Shown here one piece after another: positions 49,202 to 61,300 of a DNA stretch of 64,000 bases (positions are counted from its first letter, which is position 1; the number at the start of each line of letters is the position of its first letter). Source of the stretch: a bacterium (lineage in GTDB: Bacteria > Zhuqueibacterota > Zhuqueibacteria > Zhuqueibacterales > Geothermadaptataceae). The notes under the pieces were generated by a model, which worked only from the letters and a program-made list of their open reading frames with translations, made no database searches and was not told the origin of the DNA. Both the position numbers and the translations under genes were made by a program. The DNA lies in contig JAJRYV010000117.1 in assembly GCA_024275575.1 (NCBI GenBank), positions 62,001 through 126,000 of the forward strand, given 5' to 3'.

Positions 49202-49489
49202 TCTCTCTTCTCCGCTCCCTGGAGAAAAATAGCTGTGAACAGATTATATGGTTGCAAAAATCGCGGCTTATGCAAAGGCATCCCTTCCGGCAACCAGTCG
49301 ATTTTTGTTCAGAACGAAATTTTCATTGATTTTGCAGGTTTTACTAAACCATGAGTATTAAAAAATTACCATCGTCGAGCCCAAATGCTGAAACCTATTT
49401 TAAAATGGGTAAATCAGTCTGTTGTCATTTGGCTAATATTATCTAAATTGTAGGAAACTGGCGGGAAAATATGGGCAGGATTGTAGCGC

Positions 49490-51382
49490 TTATTCCAAAT
49501 AAGTATAGCCGGCGATACCCTGGCGGTAAATCTCCAAAATCCGACGCGCCTCCGGCATGGCAATCTGTTTCTGCCGCAACGCTTTTTCAATTTTTTTGCG
49601 AAAATCGGAGACCAGTGATTCATCGTTGAAATGAACATATTGCAAAACATCGCGCACCGTGTCGCCATCTTCGACATGTTCGATGGAATAAGCTTGTGTC
49701 TCCTCATCCCAGGAGATATGCACGGCGTTGGTATCGCAGAACAAATTGTGTAAATCGCCGAGAATTTCCTGATAAGCACCGACCAGAAAAAATCCCAGCA
49801 GATAGTTTTGCTTATCCTCAAGTTCATGCAATAACAAGGTCTGCCGGGTGCCGTTTTCATCGATAAACAGATCGATTTTGCCGTCTGAATCACAGGAGAC
49901 GTCGGCGAGCACGGCGTGCCGCGACGGTTTTTCATCCATTTTTTGAATGGGAATTGTTGGAAAGAAATGATTGATCGCCCATGTATCTGGCAGCGATTGA
50001 AAAATAGAAATATTGCAGAAATAAACATCGGCGAGTTTTTTTTCCAAACGCGCCAGCTCCACCGGAATGGGGTCCATTTGGCAGGCCATCTGCCAGATTT
50101 TTTGCAGCGCCACCCAGTAGTAAGATTCGGCAAGCGAGCGCCAGTGCAGGTTCAGGTAGCCGAGGTTGAAAAGATCGAGAATTTGTTTGCGTAAATCGAT
50201 AATATCATGATAAACCTTGCGAAAATTATCAGTCGTAATTTCTTCGTAAGCCTCTTTCAAAATTTGTAACTGCAGTGGCATATCATCATTATCGGTTATG
50301 GGCAGAATGCAGCAGGGCACCTCGGCAACCCCGAGAACATTGGTGATCAACACAGAGTGGTAAGCCGTCAGCGCCCGCCCTGCTTCAGTGATGATGATTG
50401 GTGGGGTAATTCCATTTTCTTCACAGATATTTTGGAATTCATAGACCACCGTATTGGCATATTCCTGTATGTTATAATTTGTCGAAAAGGAACGATTTGA
50501 ACGCGATCCGTCATAATCCACCGCCAATCCGCCGCCGGTATCGATGTATTTCAAGTCTGCGCCCATTTTTTTTAATTCGACATAATACTGGCCGGCTTCC
50601 CGCAACCCGTATTTTAGCGTGCTGATACAATTGACCTGGCTGCCGATGTGGTAATGAATGAGTTCGAGGCAGGCCAGTTTATCATATTTTTTCAGCATCT
50701 CGATGGCGCGCGTAATCTCGATAGGCCCCAGGCCGAATTTCGAGCGGTCGCCACCGGATTCAGCCCATTTCCCGGCTCCTTTCGAGCTCAACCGCAAGCG
50801 GATGCCGATACTGGGAACCACCTCTGTTTTCTGTGCCAATTCAAACACCAGCGCCAGTTCAGAGAATTTTTCGATGACGATTATGATATTTATCCCCAGT
50901 TTTTTCGCTGCCAGCGCCAATTCGATAAATTCCGCATCTTTATAACCGTTACAAATGACCAACGTCTGTTGATCCATCACTAACCCCATGACCATGAGCA
51001 ATTCGGGTTTTGAACCCACTTCCAGACCATATTGGTAGTCGCGTCCGAAATCGACAATCGATTCGACGACCTGCCGCATCTGATTCACTTTCACCGGATA
51101 CACACCCTGGTAGCAACCGGCGTACTTTAATTCGTCGATTGCCCGGGAAAAAGCGCTGCAAATCTCCCGCATCCGTTCGAACAAAATATCTGAAAATCGC
51201 AACAGAATGGGCAATTGAATACCACGTGACTGCAGTTCTTCGATTAAAATTTTCAAATCGATCTGATCTTGCGAATTGCGTTTCGGCATAACGGTCACAT
51301 TGCCTTCATCGTTGATCCCGAAAAAACCGTCTCCCCAGTTGTCAATATTATAAAGCGCAAGCGAGTCTTTTGTCGTCCACAT
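49490..51382 (-). CDS. speA: Biosynthetic arginine decarboxylase
   Basis: Start MWTTKDSLALYNIDNWGDGFFGINDEGNV; YQGVYPVKVNQMRQVVE (PLP Lys), YIDTGGGLAVDYDGS, ITEAGRALTAYHSVL. Confidence 0.96.
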   Translation of the reverse strand: MWTTKDSLALYNIDNWGDGFFGINDEGNVTVMPKRNSQDQIDLKILIEELQSRGIQLPILLRFSDILFERMREICSAFSRAIDELKYAGCYQGVYPVKVNQMRQVVESIVDFGRDYQYGLEVGSKPELLMVMGLVMDQQTLVICNGYKDAEFIELALAAKKLGINIIIVIEKFSELALVFELAQKTEVVPSIGIRLRLSSKGAGKWAESGGDRSKFGLGPIEITRAIEMLKKYDKLACLELIHYHIGSQVNCISTLKYGLREAGQYYVELKKMGADLKYIDTGGGLAVDYDGSRSNRSFSTNYNIQEYANTVVYEFQNICEENGITPPIIITEAGRALTAYHSVLITNVLGVAEVPCCILPITDNDDMPLQLQILKEAYEEITTDNFRKVYHDIIDLRKQILDLFNLGYLNLHWRSLAESYYWVALQKIWQMACQMDPIPVELARLEKKLADVYFCNISIFQSLPDTWAINHFFPTIPIQKMDEKPSRHAVLADVSCDSDGKIDLFIDENGTRQTLLLHELEDKQNYLLGFFLVGAYQEILGDLHNLFCDTNAVHISWDEETQAYSIEHVEDGDTVRDVLQYVHFNDESLVSDFRKKIEKALRQKQIAMPEARRILEIYRQGIAGYTYLE

Positions 51383-51609
51383 TTTATGCTCAAATTGGAA
51401 ATCGTTCCAGGTAAAAAATAAAGCGCAAATGTGCACAAATTAATTTTCTCGTTCAAGAGAATTTCATCGACTTGTTGAATATCCCCGGGATTGCGATTTG
51501 CGAATTCCTATGAGCTGATAAGACGAGCAGGTTGAGCAGGCGTATTGATCAGATATCGACAGACCACTTCAATTGGCAATGCAATGGAGTGTGAAAAGTA
51601 GAATCGGCG

Positions 51610-52533
51610 TTATGATTTACAAATTTCACTGCAAATTTTAACTTTGTTGCCGCCTGTTTTTTTAGCGAGATAAAGGGCTTTATCTGCCTGGTCGATAATT
51701 TCCGTCGAATTGGCCGGAGCGCCGTCTTTCCACATGGAAACACCGATAGAACAAGTAATACTGATCTCGGTATCACCGAGCAGGATTGATTCATCCCCGA
51801 TGGTCGCGCGCATGCGTTCGGCCAGGCGGATCGCATCGTCTTCCTTACATCCGGGTAAAACGACGAGGAATTCTTCGCCGCCAAAGCGGCCGATACTATC
51901 GTATGGCCGCAGGGAGTTTTGCATACGATTGACAGCCTGTCGTAAAACTTCATCACCGGCGAGATGGCCGTAACAATCATTGACATCTTTGAAATGGTCG
52001 AGATCGATCATCATTACGCTGAGAATGCCCTTCTCGCGCCCGGATCGGTTAATTTCCTTTTCCAGAATTTCAAAAATGGCCGCCCGCGTCCAGCCCCCGG
52101 TAAGCGGGTCATGATTCGCCTGATACTGAATGGCATCGCGAGCCCGAACCAGGTCATCCTGCAACTCGAGTATGCGATTGCCGGCGCGCAAGCGAGCACG
52201 CAATTCCTGATCTTTGAAAGGTTTAGTCATAAAATCATCGGCGCCGGCATCCATCCCCTGGAGAAAATCCGACATCTGATCCCGTGCCGTGAGCAGGATG
52301 ATATAAACATAATCCTCTCTCGTCGATCTGCGGATTTCCGAACAAACGGATATACCGTCCATTTCCGGCATCATCCAGTCGAGAATGGCCAGTTTCGGGC
52401 CATCATCTTGCAGTAAAAGCTCCAATGCAAGCGTGCCGTTGTTGGCTGCCATCACTTCATATCCCCATTTTGACAGCCGCATTTGCAGCAGTTTATTCAG
52501 ATATTGATCATCATCTGCTATCAAGATTTTCAA
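51610..52533 (-). CDS. Response regulator with GGDEF diguanylate cyclase output
   Basis: 307 aa; REC MKILIADDD...LAILDWMMPEMDG; RPYDSIGRFGGEEF gives an RxxD I-site 5 aa before an intact GGEEF. Confidence 0.93.
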   Translation of the reverse strand: MKILIADDDQYLNKLLQMRLSKWGYEVMAANNGTLALELLLQDDGPKLAILDWMMPEMDGISVCSEIRRSTREDYVYIILLTARDQMSDFLQGMDAGADDFMTKPFKDQELRARLRAGNRILELQDDLVRARDAIQYQANHDPLTGGWTRAAIFEILEKEINRSGREKGILSVMMIDLDHFKDVNDCYGHLAGDEVLRQAVNRMQNSLRPYDSIGRFGGEEFLVVLPGCKEDDAIRLAERMRATIGDESILLGDTEISITCSIGVSMWKDGAPANSTEIIDQADKALYLAKKTGGNKVKICSEICKS

Positions 52534-52603
52534 AATTTCATCCTGTCGGTTGCACGGGGCTGTAAAACAGATAGCCGGGCTATGTTCACAGAGAAAACGG
52601 AGT

Positions 52604-53818
52604 TCATATTATCTCCAGGCTGAGCAAAGTGATGTCATCATCAAATTTCGAATTGCCATTCCAGTCATCAACTTTTTCGATCAGCTTTTCGATGCTCTCG
52701 TGCAGCCCATATTGTTGTAACGCAGCAATATTTTCAACCAGATTTTCGACGCCAAATTCCTGACGTTCTTTATTTTTGGTTTCATTCATGCCATCGGAAT
52801 AAAAATATAAACGATTGCCTGACTGTAATTTCAGCGTCACATCGGTGTATTCAGCGTGCTCGTCAAATCCGACGGGCAAGCCGTGACAAGGCAACGCCTC
52901 GGCGCCGGCGCCGTTGTTGGCCAAGATCACCGGTGGATGCCCAGCCGAGGAGAAGCTGAATTCCAGTGTCCTGGTATTCAGAACACCATAAACGATAGTA
53001 AAATACTGGCCGGTTTGGATATCCATGGGAAAATGCTGATTTAACGCCTGCAGTACTTTCGATGGCGGATAAGTTTCGTATGCACCCGTACCGGAGTTGT
53101 ACCGGCACAGCATCGTCGATTGCCGCTGCTGCGGCGTCAGAAACCGGTTCACCGTCACCGAAAGCAAAGCCGAGGCGACACCGTGGCCGCTGACATCGAG
53201 AACATACATGCCGATATTGTCGTTATCCAGTTTAAAAAAATTCAAAATATCACCGGCGAGCTCATCGCACGGAACATATTTCCACTTGAATTTTACACGG
53301 TCAATTTCCGGCTGTTTCGTCGGCAGAAGCGCCGCCTGCATTTTCGCCGCAGCCTGAAGTTCGTCTTGCATTCGGGCATTCGCCGCAGTAATCTGCTCAT
53401 TTGCGATGCCCAGTTCCTGATTTTTCGCCGCCAGGTTATTTTCCAGCGCGATAATGCGCTCGCCCGCATGCAGGCGCAGCGCCAGTTCTTCCTTGTCAAA
53501 AGGTTTGGTGATGAAGTCATCTGCGCCGGATTCCCAACCATAGGTGATATCCTGTTTTTCCGATTTCGAAGTAAGCAAGATGACATAATGATATTTTCCG
53601 ATTTCAGAAGCCCGTAAACCGGCGACGATTTCCGGGCCGTCTTTGCCCGGCATCATCCAGTCGAGAATGACCAGTTGGGGTGCATCTGGTTGCATGAGAA
53701 GCTCCCACGCTTCGGCGCCATCGGCCGCTGCTGTTACCTCATGCCCAAACTTCTCCAACGTAACTTTTAACATTTTTCGCGTGACTAAATCATCTTCTGC
53801 AATCAAAATTCTGGACAT
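52604..53818 (-). CDS. Response regulator with SpoIIE/PP2C-type serine phosphatase output
   Basis: 404 aa; REC ILIAEDD...LVILDWMMPGKDGPE; phosphatase blocks ELAGDILNFFKLDNDNIGMYVLDVSGHGVASALLS, YSDGMNETKN, DDITLLSLEI. Confidence 0.93.
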   Translation of the reverse strand: MSRILIAEDDLVTRKMLKVTLEKFGHEVTAAADGAEAWELLMQPDAPQLVILDWMMPGKDGPEIVAGLRASEIGKYHYVILLTSKSEKQDITYGWESGADDFITKPFDKEELALRLHAGERIIALENNLAAKNQELGIANEQITAANARMQDELQAAAKMQAALLPTKQPEIDRVKFKWKYVPCDELAGDILNFFKLDNDNIGMYVLDVSGHGVASALLSVTVNRFLTPQQRQSTMLCRYNSGTGAYETYPPSKVLQALNQHFPMDIQTGQYFTIVYGVLNTRTLEFSFSSAGHPPVILANNGAGAEALPCHGLPVGFDEHAEYTDVTLKLQSGNRLYFYSDGMNETKNKERQEFGVENLVENIAALQQYGLHESIEKLIEKVDDWNGNSKFDDDITLLSLEII

Positions 53819-54347
53819 TGACTACCTTTACAAATTTTGAAACTCACTGAACTCTTCAGCCAAAATTTCAACTTTTCATATCATTGAATATCGGAGGCAA
53901 GCTCAACGGCGGCCATTTTATTTTGAAATCATAATAATGGCACAAAAACCATTTTTTGCTTTTACATCCGGTTTAATCACGCCGTGTTGTCACGGCAGGC
54001 TGTTAATCCGGGGAGATTGTTTTAATCAGGTGCGGTCTTTGTATCAAAATCGGCAAAACCCGATTATTTATTAACTAAAATATCCGTGAGATTTGCCGTC
54101 AGAAGTATGAAAAAAAAGCGACCGCGGCTGTTGTTTGCAATAAAATTCCGTGCTTGTAAAACACAAAAGTTATCTTATTTTAGCGCAACAAAACGAAATC
54201 AATTATTTATCAAGCTCTTTTTCAGATTTTGTCAATAATCCAGGTTAAAACCTGAACACATTCGTATGTTAGCCTCGGATTTACACCGATTGAACACGGG
54301 GTTTGGTTAAATTTGTAACTATCTCCAATTTAGCGAGTTGATGCGCT

Positions 54348-56111
54348 ATGGGAGCGATGGAAAAATTTTCAATACAACTGGATAACTTCCTGCATCCGGA
54401 GATGTCGGGATGCTTACGCTTCTCCAGATTAACTGACATCGTTTTATGCCACAAAGTCGGGCAAGTGATTCCAGCCCTGAATCGCATCGAAAAAGCTGTG
54501 CGCTCGGGTTTGCATGCCGCCGGTTTTATCAGCTATGAAGCAGCCGCGGCAATGGACCCGCTTTACCAAACATTTCCGGCAAATGATCTGCCGCTGCTCT
54601 GTTTCGGTCTTTTTAAAAAAAAGCAGGTTGTCAGATTCAGATCAAAACCCCGTAAATTTTATTCGTTCACCTCGCTTCGCGCAGAGACCAACCAGCAGGA
54701 GTTCGGTCGTGCGATCGAGGCTATTCATGCCCGCATAAAAGCCGGAGATACGTATCAGGTCAATTATACCTACCGGATGAGCGGAGATTTTTTCGGGGAT
54801 GTACGCTCATTTTACCAGCACATCAGTGAAAACCAGCGGGCGGAATATTCAGCGTTACTGCAGTTCGATCAATACACCATCGCTTCGGCTTCGCCCGAAC
54901 TTTTTTTTCGCTGGCAAAACGGTGTTTTACAAACCAAACCGATGAAAGGCACGGCAGCACGCGGTGTCGATCTTGCCGGTGATGAGATTAGCGCGAGATA
55001 TTTGCGACATTCGCCAAAAGAAAAAGCCGAAAATGTGATGATTGTCGACCTGCTGCGCAACGATATGAATCGTATCTCAACCCCCGGCAGTGTGCATGTG
55101 GACAAACTTTTCACGGTTGAGAAATATGAAACTGTTTTACAGATGACCTCGACGATCCGTTCGAAATTGTCGCTGCACTGCGCTTTTGCAGAAATTTTCC
55201 AGGCGCTTTTCCCCTGCGGCTCCATCACCGGAGCACCGAAAATCAGCACCATGAAAATTATCCGCGAACTCGAAGCTTCGGCGCGTGGAATTTACACCGG
55301 CTGTATCGGTTATTTTTCCCCCGGTCCGGAGGCTGTTTTCAATGTCGCCATTCGCACAGCGCTTATCGATCGTTTGCAGCATAAAATCAAAATCGGCATC
55401 GGCGCCGGCATTACCATCGGCTCTGAAGCGGAAAAAGAATTTGCAGAATGCCGCCTAAAAAACCGCTTTCTCAACACCAAATCACCACAATTTCACCTGC
55501 TTGAGACCTTACGCTGCAGAGCGGACGGCACGATATTTTTGCGGCAGGAACACCTGGAAAGGCTGCGGAATTCGGCGCGATATTTTCGCTTCATCTTCCC
55601 TGAAAAGAAAATCAGGGCGTTGCTTGTGAAAAGTGCAGAAAAAACAGACAGAGGTGCCTGGAAGATCCGACTGCTTCTCCATAAAGACGGGCGTTATGAG
55701 ATGCAGATTCATCCCTTGCCGCAGCCCGATGCCAACAGAATTCTACGCCTGCGGATTTGTTCCGATCCAGTACGGAGTCGTGATATTTTTCTGTTCCACA
55801 AAACGACCCATCGTCAGGTTTACGACAAGCGTCTGGCACAATTCCCCGACTGTGATGACATCATTCTCATAAACGAAAAAGGCGAAATAACCGAGACCAC
55901 CATCGGCAATATCGCGGTGCAATTGGGGGGTAAGAAGTTTACTCCGCCGCTGCAATGCGGGCTGCTCGCCGGGACATACCGCGGTTTTCTTTTGCAGGCC
56001 GGTGAAATCGAAGAGCGCATTTTGCGACGGGAAGACCTCATTGCCGCTGAAAAAATTTACCGGCTCAATTCGGTTGCCGGTATGCAGAAATGTGAGTTGG
56101 TTATGGATTGA
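54348..56111 (+). CDS. pabB: Aminodeoxychorismate synthase component I fused to aminodeoxychorismate lyase (PabB-PabC)
   Basis: 587 aa; IKAGDTYQVNYTYRM, TKPMKGTAARG, IFQALFPCGSITGAPKISTMKIIRELE; C-term class IV aminotransferase FHLLETLRCRADGTIFLRQEHLERLRNSARYF. Confidence 0.93.
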   Translation: MGAMEKFSIQLDNFLHPEMSGCLRFSRLTDIVLCHKVGQVIPALNRIEKAVRSGLHAAGFISYEAAAAMDPLYQTFPANDLPLLCFGLFKKKQVVRFRSKPRKFYSFTSLRAETNQQEFGRAIEAIHARIKAGDTYQVNYTYRMSGDFFGDVRSFYQHISENQRAEYSALLQFDQYTIASASPELFFRWQNGVLQTKPMKGTAARGVDLAGDEISARYLRHSPKEKAENVMIVDLLRNDMNRISTPGSVHVDKLFTVEKYETVLQMTSTIRSKLSLHCAFAEIFQALFPCGSITGAPKISTMKIIRELEASARGIYTGCIGYFSPGPEAVFNVAIRTALIDRLQHKIKIGIGAGITIGSEAEKEFAECRLKNRFLNTKSPQFHLLETLRCRADGTIFLRQEHLERLRNSARYFRFIFPEKKIRALLVKSAEKTDRGAWKIRLLLHKDGRYEMQIHPLPQPDANRILRLRICSDPVRSRDIFLFHKTTHRQVYDKRLAQFPDCDDIILINEKGEITETTIGNIAVQLGGKKFTPPLQCGLLAGTYRGFLLQAGEIEERILRREDLIAAEKIYRLNSVAGMQKCELVMD

Positions 56112-56216
56112 AGGATATCTCCACCAACCAAATAATTCTATTGCACGGCTTGGGCTTGTTTTATATCTTGAATAATTCCTACATGTTGAGATTTAAATTA
56201 TCATAACGGTGTCCAT

Positions 56217-56465
56217 ATGGTGAAAAAAAGCCTGATGTTTTGCGTCATTTCCTACTTGCTGGCGCGGCTGGAACTGGCGCTGCACATTTCCAAAACCACG
56301 TTTGAAAAATTAAAACCCGGCGCCCAGATTGAACGTTTGAGCCGCTTCGACGTGCCCTTTGACCGAGGTGAGTGGATTTTCTCTGAAGATCAGAATTATT
56401 ACCTCAATTTTACCCGGGAGAAGAAAATAATGCTGCACCAATTGCCGCCGCAATCGCGCAATTGA
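56217..56465 (+). CDS. Small hypothetical protein
   Basis: 82 aa ORF between two same-strand genes, no recognised family. Confidence 0.45.
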   Translation: MVKKSLMFCVISYLLARLELALHISKTTFEKLKPGAQIERLSRFDVPFDRGEWIFSEDQNYYLNFTREKKIMLHQLPPQSRN

Positions 56466-56509
56466 GCTCAATTTATCAACAAAAGCCTTAAAACCAGAAA
56501 GCACAGGAG

Positions 56510-58114
56510 TTGGAAATGGCAGAATTTGTCTATCAGGAAATGTTCCCCTTAGCGGAAGATACAACGGAATACCGTCTTTTGTCGAAAAACCATATCAGTG
56601 TCAAATCATTCGAAGGAAAAGAAATGCTCGTGGTCGAGGAAGAGGCGTTGACCCTGCTGGCGCAGCAATCCTTTAAAGATGTTTCCCATCTTTTTCGCAC
56701 CGCCCACCTGAAACAACTGAAAAAAATTCTCGATGACCCGGAAGCCTCGAGCAATGACAAATATGTTGCCACCGAACTTTTGCGCAATGCGGTCATCGCT
56801 GCGGATATGGTTTATCCCAGTTGTCAGGATACGGGCACGGCGATCATCATGGGTTACAAAGGACAGCAGGTATGGACCGGTTTCAACGACAAGGAAGCGC
56901 TGGCGCGCGGTATTTATAACACCTACACCAGCAGTAATTTGCGTTATTCACAAAACGCCCCCATCACCATGTATCAGGAAAAAAATACCGGTACAAATCT
57001 GCCGGCACAGATTGATATCTATGCTGCCAAAGGCAATGATTACAAATTTCTCTGCGTTGCCAAAGGCGGTGGTTCGGCTAACAAATCCTATCTGTATCAG
57101 GAGACCAAAGCTGTGCTATCGCCCGGGCGGCTGGTGCCGTTTCTCGCTGAAAAGATGAAAACGCTGGGAACTGCCGCCTGCCCGCCCTACCACATCGCTA
57201 TCGTCATCGGCGGTACTTCGGCCGAGGTCAATTTGAAAACGGTGAAGCTGGTTTCCACCGGTTATTACGACGGTTTGCCCGCCAGGGGCAGCGAATCAGG
57301 GCACGCTTTCCGCGACCATGAGCTTGAGAAAAAGCTTTTTGAGGAGGCAACAAAAATCGGCTACGGCGCTCAGTTCGGCGGCAAGTATTTTGCCCACGAC
57401 GTACGCGTGGTGCGCCTGCCGCGTCACGGCGCATCCTGCCCCATCGGCCTCGGCGTCAGTTGCAGCGCCGACCGCAACATCAAAGGCAAGATTACCAAAG
57501 ATGGTATTTTTATCGAAAAGTTAGAGACCAACCCGGGGCAGTTCCTACCGCAAAAAAGCGAGACCAGCGGCGAGGTCAAACGCGTCGATCTCAACCGGCC
57601 GATGAAAGAAATTCTGGCGGAACTGTCGCGATATCCGGTGGCCACCATGCTGCTGCTCAACGGTAAAATCGTCGTCGGTCGCGATATGGCTCATGCCAAA
57701 ATTAAAGAGCGCCTCGACGCCGGAGAGGAAATGCCGCAATATTTGAAAGATCACATTATTTACTACGCCGGCCCGGCCAAAACACCCGAAGGCCAGGCCT
57801 CGGGATCGTTCGGCCCGACCACAGCCGGCAGGATGGACCCGTACGTCGCAGAATTTCAGGAAAAAGGCGGCTCGATGATCATGCTCGCCAAAGGCAACCG
57901 CTCGAAACAGGTTACCGACGCCTGTAAAAAATACGGTGGCTTCTACCTCGGCTCCCCCGGCGGCACTGCAGCGCGGCTCGGCAAAGATTGTATCACCAAT
58001 GTCGAAGTGCTGGAATATCCCGAGCTCGGCATGGAAGCGATTTTCATGATCACCGTGAAAGACTTCCCCGCTGTCATCATCGTCGATGACAAGGGCAATG
58101 ATTTCTTTGCGTAA
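56510..58114 (+). CDS. Fumarate hydratase, class I (two-domain)
   Basis: 534 aa; [84 protein letters not shown]. Confidence 0.95.
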   Translation: MEMAEFVYQEMFPLAEDTTEYRLLSKNHISVKSFEGKEMLVVEEEALTLLAQQSFKDVSHLFRTAHLKQLKKILDDPEASSNDKYVATELLRNAVIAADMVYPSCQDTGTAIIMGYKGQQVWTGFNDKEALARGIYNTYTSSNLRYSQNAPITMYQEKNTGTNLPAQIDIYAAKGNDYKFLCVAKGGGSANKSYLYQETKAVLSPGRLVPFLAEKMKTLGTAACPPYHIAIVIGGTSAEVNLKTVKLVSTGYYDGLPARGSESGHAFRDHELEKKLFEEATKIGYGAQFGGKYFAHDVRVVRLPRHGASCPIGLGVSCSADRNIKGKITKDGIFIEKLETNPGQFLPQKSETSGEVKRVDLNRPMKEILAELSRYPVATMLLLNGKIVVGRDMAHAKIKERLDAGEEMPQYLKDHIIYYAGPAKTPEGQASGSFGPTTAGRMDPYVAEFQEKGGSMIMLAKGNRSKQVTDACKKYGGFYLGSPGGTAARLGKDCITNVEVLEYPELGMEAIFMITVKDFPAVIIVDDKGNDFFA

Positions 58115-58163
58115 AAATTAAACGGGTTCGTCGTCAAAACGTGCTCTGAAAAGGCTCTACCGG

Positions 58164-58217
58164 GTAGGGCAGACATCGCACCTGCCGTAAAAAAAGCAGG
58201 CACGATGCCTGCCCTAC
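58164..58217. repeat. Intergenic inverted repeat
   Basis: GTAGGGCAGACATCGCACCTGC ... GCAGGCACGATGCCTGCCCTAC; near-perfect arms. Confidence 0.75.
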
Positions 58218-58365
58218 ATATAAACAATTATTACATCAACTCAGTTAATCTGCACGACAAGTTAAAATACCCTGTTACCGGCTCATTCTTTTTCTATGAT
58301 TTTATTATTATTCTACTATTTTCCTTTTCCAAACTGAAAATTATAATCATTTCGCGGAGGCTGAA

Positions 58366-61300
58366 ATGCGTAACATTTTGTTTATAATAATGCTGTTGTT
58401 CATCGGCATCGTCCTGTTTGCAGGAGAAAAAGAAGAGAAAGAGAAATGGGATGTCAATAAGATACACGGTCTCGCCGACTCGCTCGAATTCACCACCTAT
58501 GAAGGAACGTGGATGAATCTCGATGTCAGCCCCAGCGGTGATGAGATCGTTTTCGATATGCTCGGTGATATTTATCTCGTTTCCATCAATGGCGGGCAGG
58601 CCGTTGCGCTGCGCAAAGGCCCGGCCTTTGAAGTGCAGCCGCGCTTCAGCCCCGATGGCCGAATGATCAGCTTCACCAGTGACGCCGGCGGTGCCGACAA
58701 TATTTGGGTGATGGATCGCGACGGTAATGATGCACGCCAGGTAACAAAAGAGGATTTTCGCCTGCTCAACAACGCCGTTTGGACGCCAGGCGGGCAGTAT
58801 CTCGTCGCACGCAAGCATTTTACCAGCCGCCGCAGCCTGGGCGCCGGCGAGATGTGGCTGTACCACATCTCCGGCGGTAAAGGCATTCAGCTCACCAAGC
58901 GCAAAAACGACCAGCAGGATGCCGGTGAACCTGCCGTTTCCCCTGATGGCCGTTATGTCTATTTCAGCGAAGACATGTATCCTGGCGGCTATTTTCAATA
59001 CAACAAAGACCCCAACAAACAAATATACGTCATCCGTCGTTACGATCGTGAAAAAGGCAAGCTGCGCACAATTGTCAGTGGCCCCGGCGGCGCCGTACGG
59101 CCGCAGCCTTCACCGGATGGCAAATTATTGGCATTTGTCCGCCGTGTTCGCCTCAAATCCGTGCTCTATATTCGTGATTTGGCCACCGGTGAACAATGGC
59201 CGGTTTACGATGAACTCAACCCCGACCAGCAAGAGGGCTGGGCGATCTTTGGCGTATACCCGAATTTTGACTGGATGCCCGATAGTAAAAATATCGTATT
59301 CTGGGCCAAAGGCAAAATCTGGATGATCGATATTGCGACAAAAAAAGTGAAAAATATTCCTTTTCAGGTCAAAGCAAAACACCAGATTACGCGAGCATTG
59401 CGTTTTGATCAAAACATCGGGCAGGAAAAATTTGCCGTCAAAATGCTGCGTGATGTCACCACCTCACCGGATGGCAAGTGGGTTGTTTTCAGCGCCATGG
59501 GGCGCCTGTGGAAGAAAAAATTGCCAAACGGCAAAGTTGAACGCCTGACCAAAGATGTGCATTTCGAGTTTTATCCTGCTTTTAGCAGCAATGGCCGCTG
59601 GCTGGTCTATTCAACCTGGGGCGATGATGAGCACGGCGCACTTTACAAGTTGAAATTTCCTTCCGGAAAGCCAAAGAAAATCACCCGTGAAAAAGGCTAT
59701 TTCATGGAGCCTGTTTTTTCTCCGGACGGCAAGCGCCTCGCTTATCGCCGGGGGAGTGGGGATTTTCGTCTCGGATATGTTTTCGCCGCCGAGCCCGGCC
59801 TCTATTGGATCAGCAGTGATAGCGGGCCTGAACATAAAATCATCAGCAACGGGCGCAAACCGGTATTCAATAAAAAAGGCGACCGCATCTATTTCCGCAG
59901 CGGTGGCGGATTGAAAAAGAAATTCAAATCCGTTCAGCTCGACGGCAATGATGAGCGTGAAATTTTCGATCTCAAATATGTCACCGATATCAGCCTGAGT
60001 CCGGATGGCAACTGGCTGGCTTTCAGAGAGTTGTTTCATGCTTATATTGCCCCTTTTCCGCAAATCGGCAAAAGCTTTGCCCTGAACAAAAATACCAAAG
60101 CCATCCCGGTGAAAAAAGTCACGCGTGACGCCGGCGATTATCTGCATTGGTCCGGTGATTCGCAGAAACTGCACTGGACGATCGGGCCGGAATATTTCAC
60201 CCGGGATCTCAAAGATTGCTTCACCTTTGTGCCCGGCGCAGCGGACAGCCTGCCGGCAATCGATTCCAGTGGCGTGAACCTAAGCTGGCAGATGGATGCC
60301 GATATCCCCGATGGCAAAATTGTCCTCGCAGGCGCGCGCATCATCACGATGAACGGTGATGAAATTTTTGAAGACGGCACCATTATTATCGAAAAAAACC
60401 GCATCACCACGGTTGGCAACTCGGCTGATATCAGTTTGCCGCAGGTTGTGACTACCATCGATGTTTCCGGCAAAACCATCATTCCCGGCCTGATCGATGC
60501 CCATGCCCATGCCGGAAATTTCGGCAAAGGTTTGCTGCCGCAGCAACACTGGGGTTATTTCGCCAATCTCGCCTACGGCGTCACCACGATGCACGATCCC
60601 TCGACGACGACGGAAACCAGTTTTACTTTCGAAGAAATGGTGCGCGTCGGCGCCATGGTGGGGCCACGAGCATTTTCCACCGGCACGATTCTTTACGGCG
60701 CCGATGGCGATTTTAAAGCCGTGATCAATTCGCTCGAGGATGCCCGCAGCCATTTGCGGCGCATGAAAGCAGTGGGCGCTTTTTCAGTAAAAAGCTATAA
60801 CCAGCCGCGGCGCAACCAGCGCCAGCAGGTTTTACAGGCGGCGCGCGAACTGCAGATGGAAGTCGTGCCGGAGGGCGGCTCGACGTTTTTTCACAATATG
60901 ACGATGATTTTGGACGGTCACACCACTATCGAACATAATATTCCCATTTCGCCGGTTTACAAAGATATTTTATCACTGTGGGCAGCGAGCAAAACCGCCT
61001 ACACCCCGACATTGCTAGTTTCATATGGCAGCATTTCCGGTGAATACTACTGGTATCAGCATTCGAATGTCTGGGAAAATAACCGCTTGCTCACCTTTTT
61101 CCCTCGGCCGATTATCGATTCACGCTCGCGTCGCCGGCTGAAATTGCCGGAAAATGATTTCGGCCACATTCGTGTTGCCCGAGATCTGAAAAAACTCATC
61201 GAAGCCGGTGTGAAAGTGAACACCGGCGGCCATGGCCAGTTGCAAGGTCTCGGTATGCATTGGGAATTGTGGAGTATCGCTCAGGGCGGCCTGACACCGC

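Noticed and set aside
49414-50133. 239-aa minus-strand ORF
   Set aside because: Out-of-frame overlap with speA, which has full-length conserved motifs.
54240-54310. Possible repeat/terminator (CAGGTTAAAACCTG and TCGGATTTACACCGATTGAACACGGG)
   Set aside because: Short palindrome and weak similarity only; not enough to call a feature.
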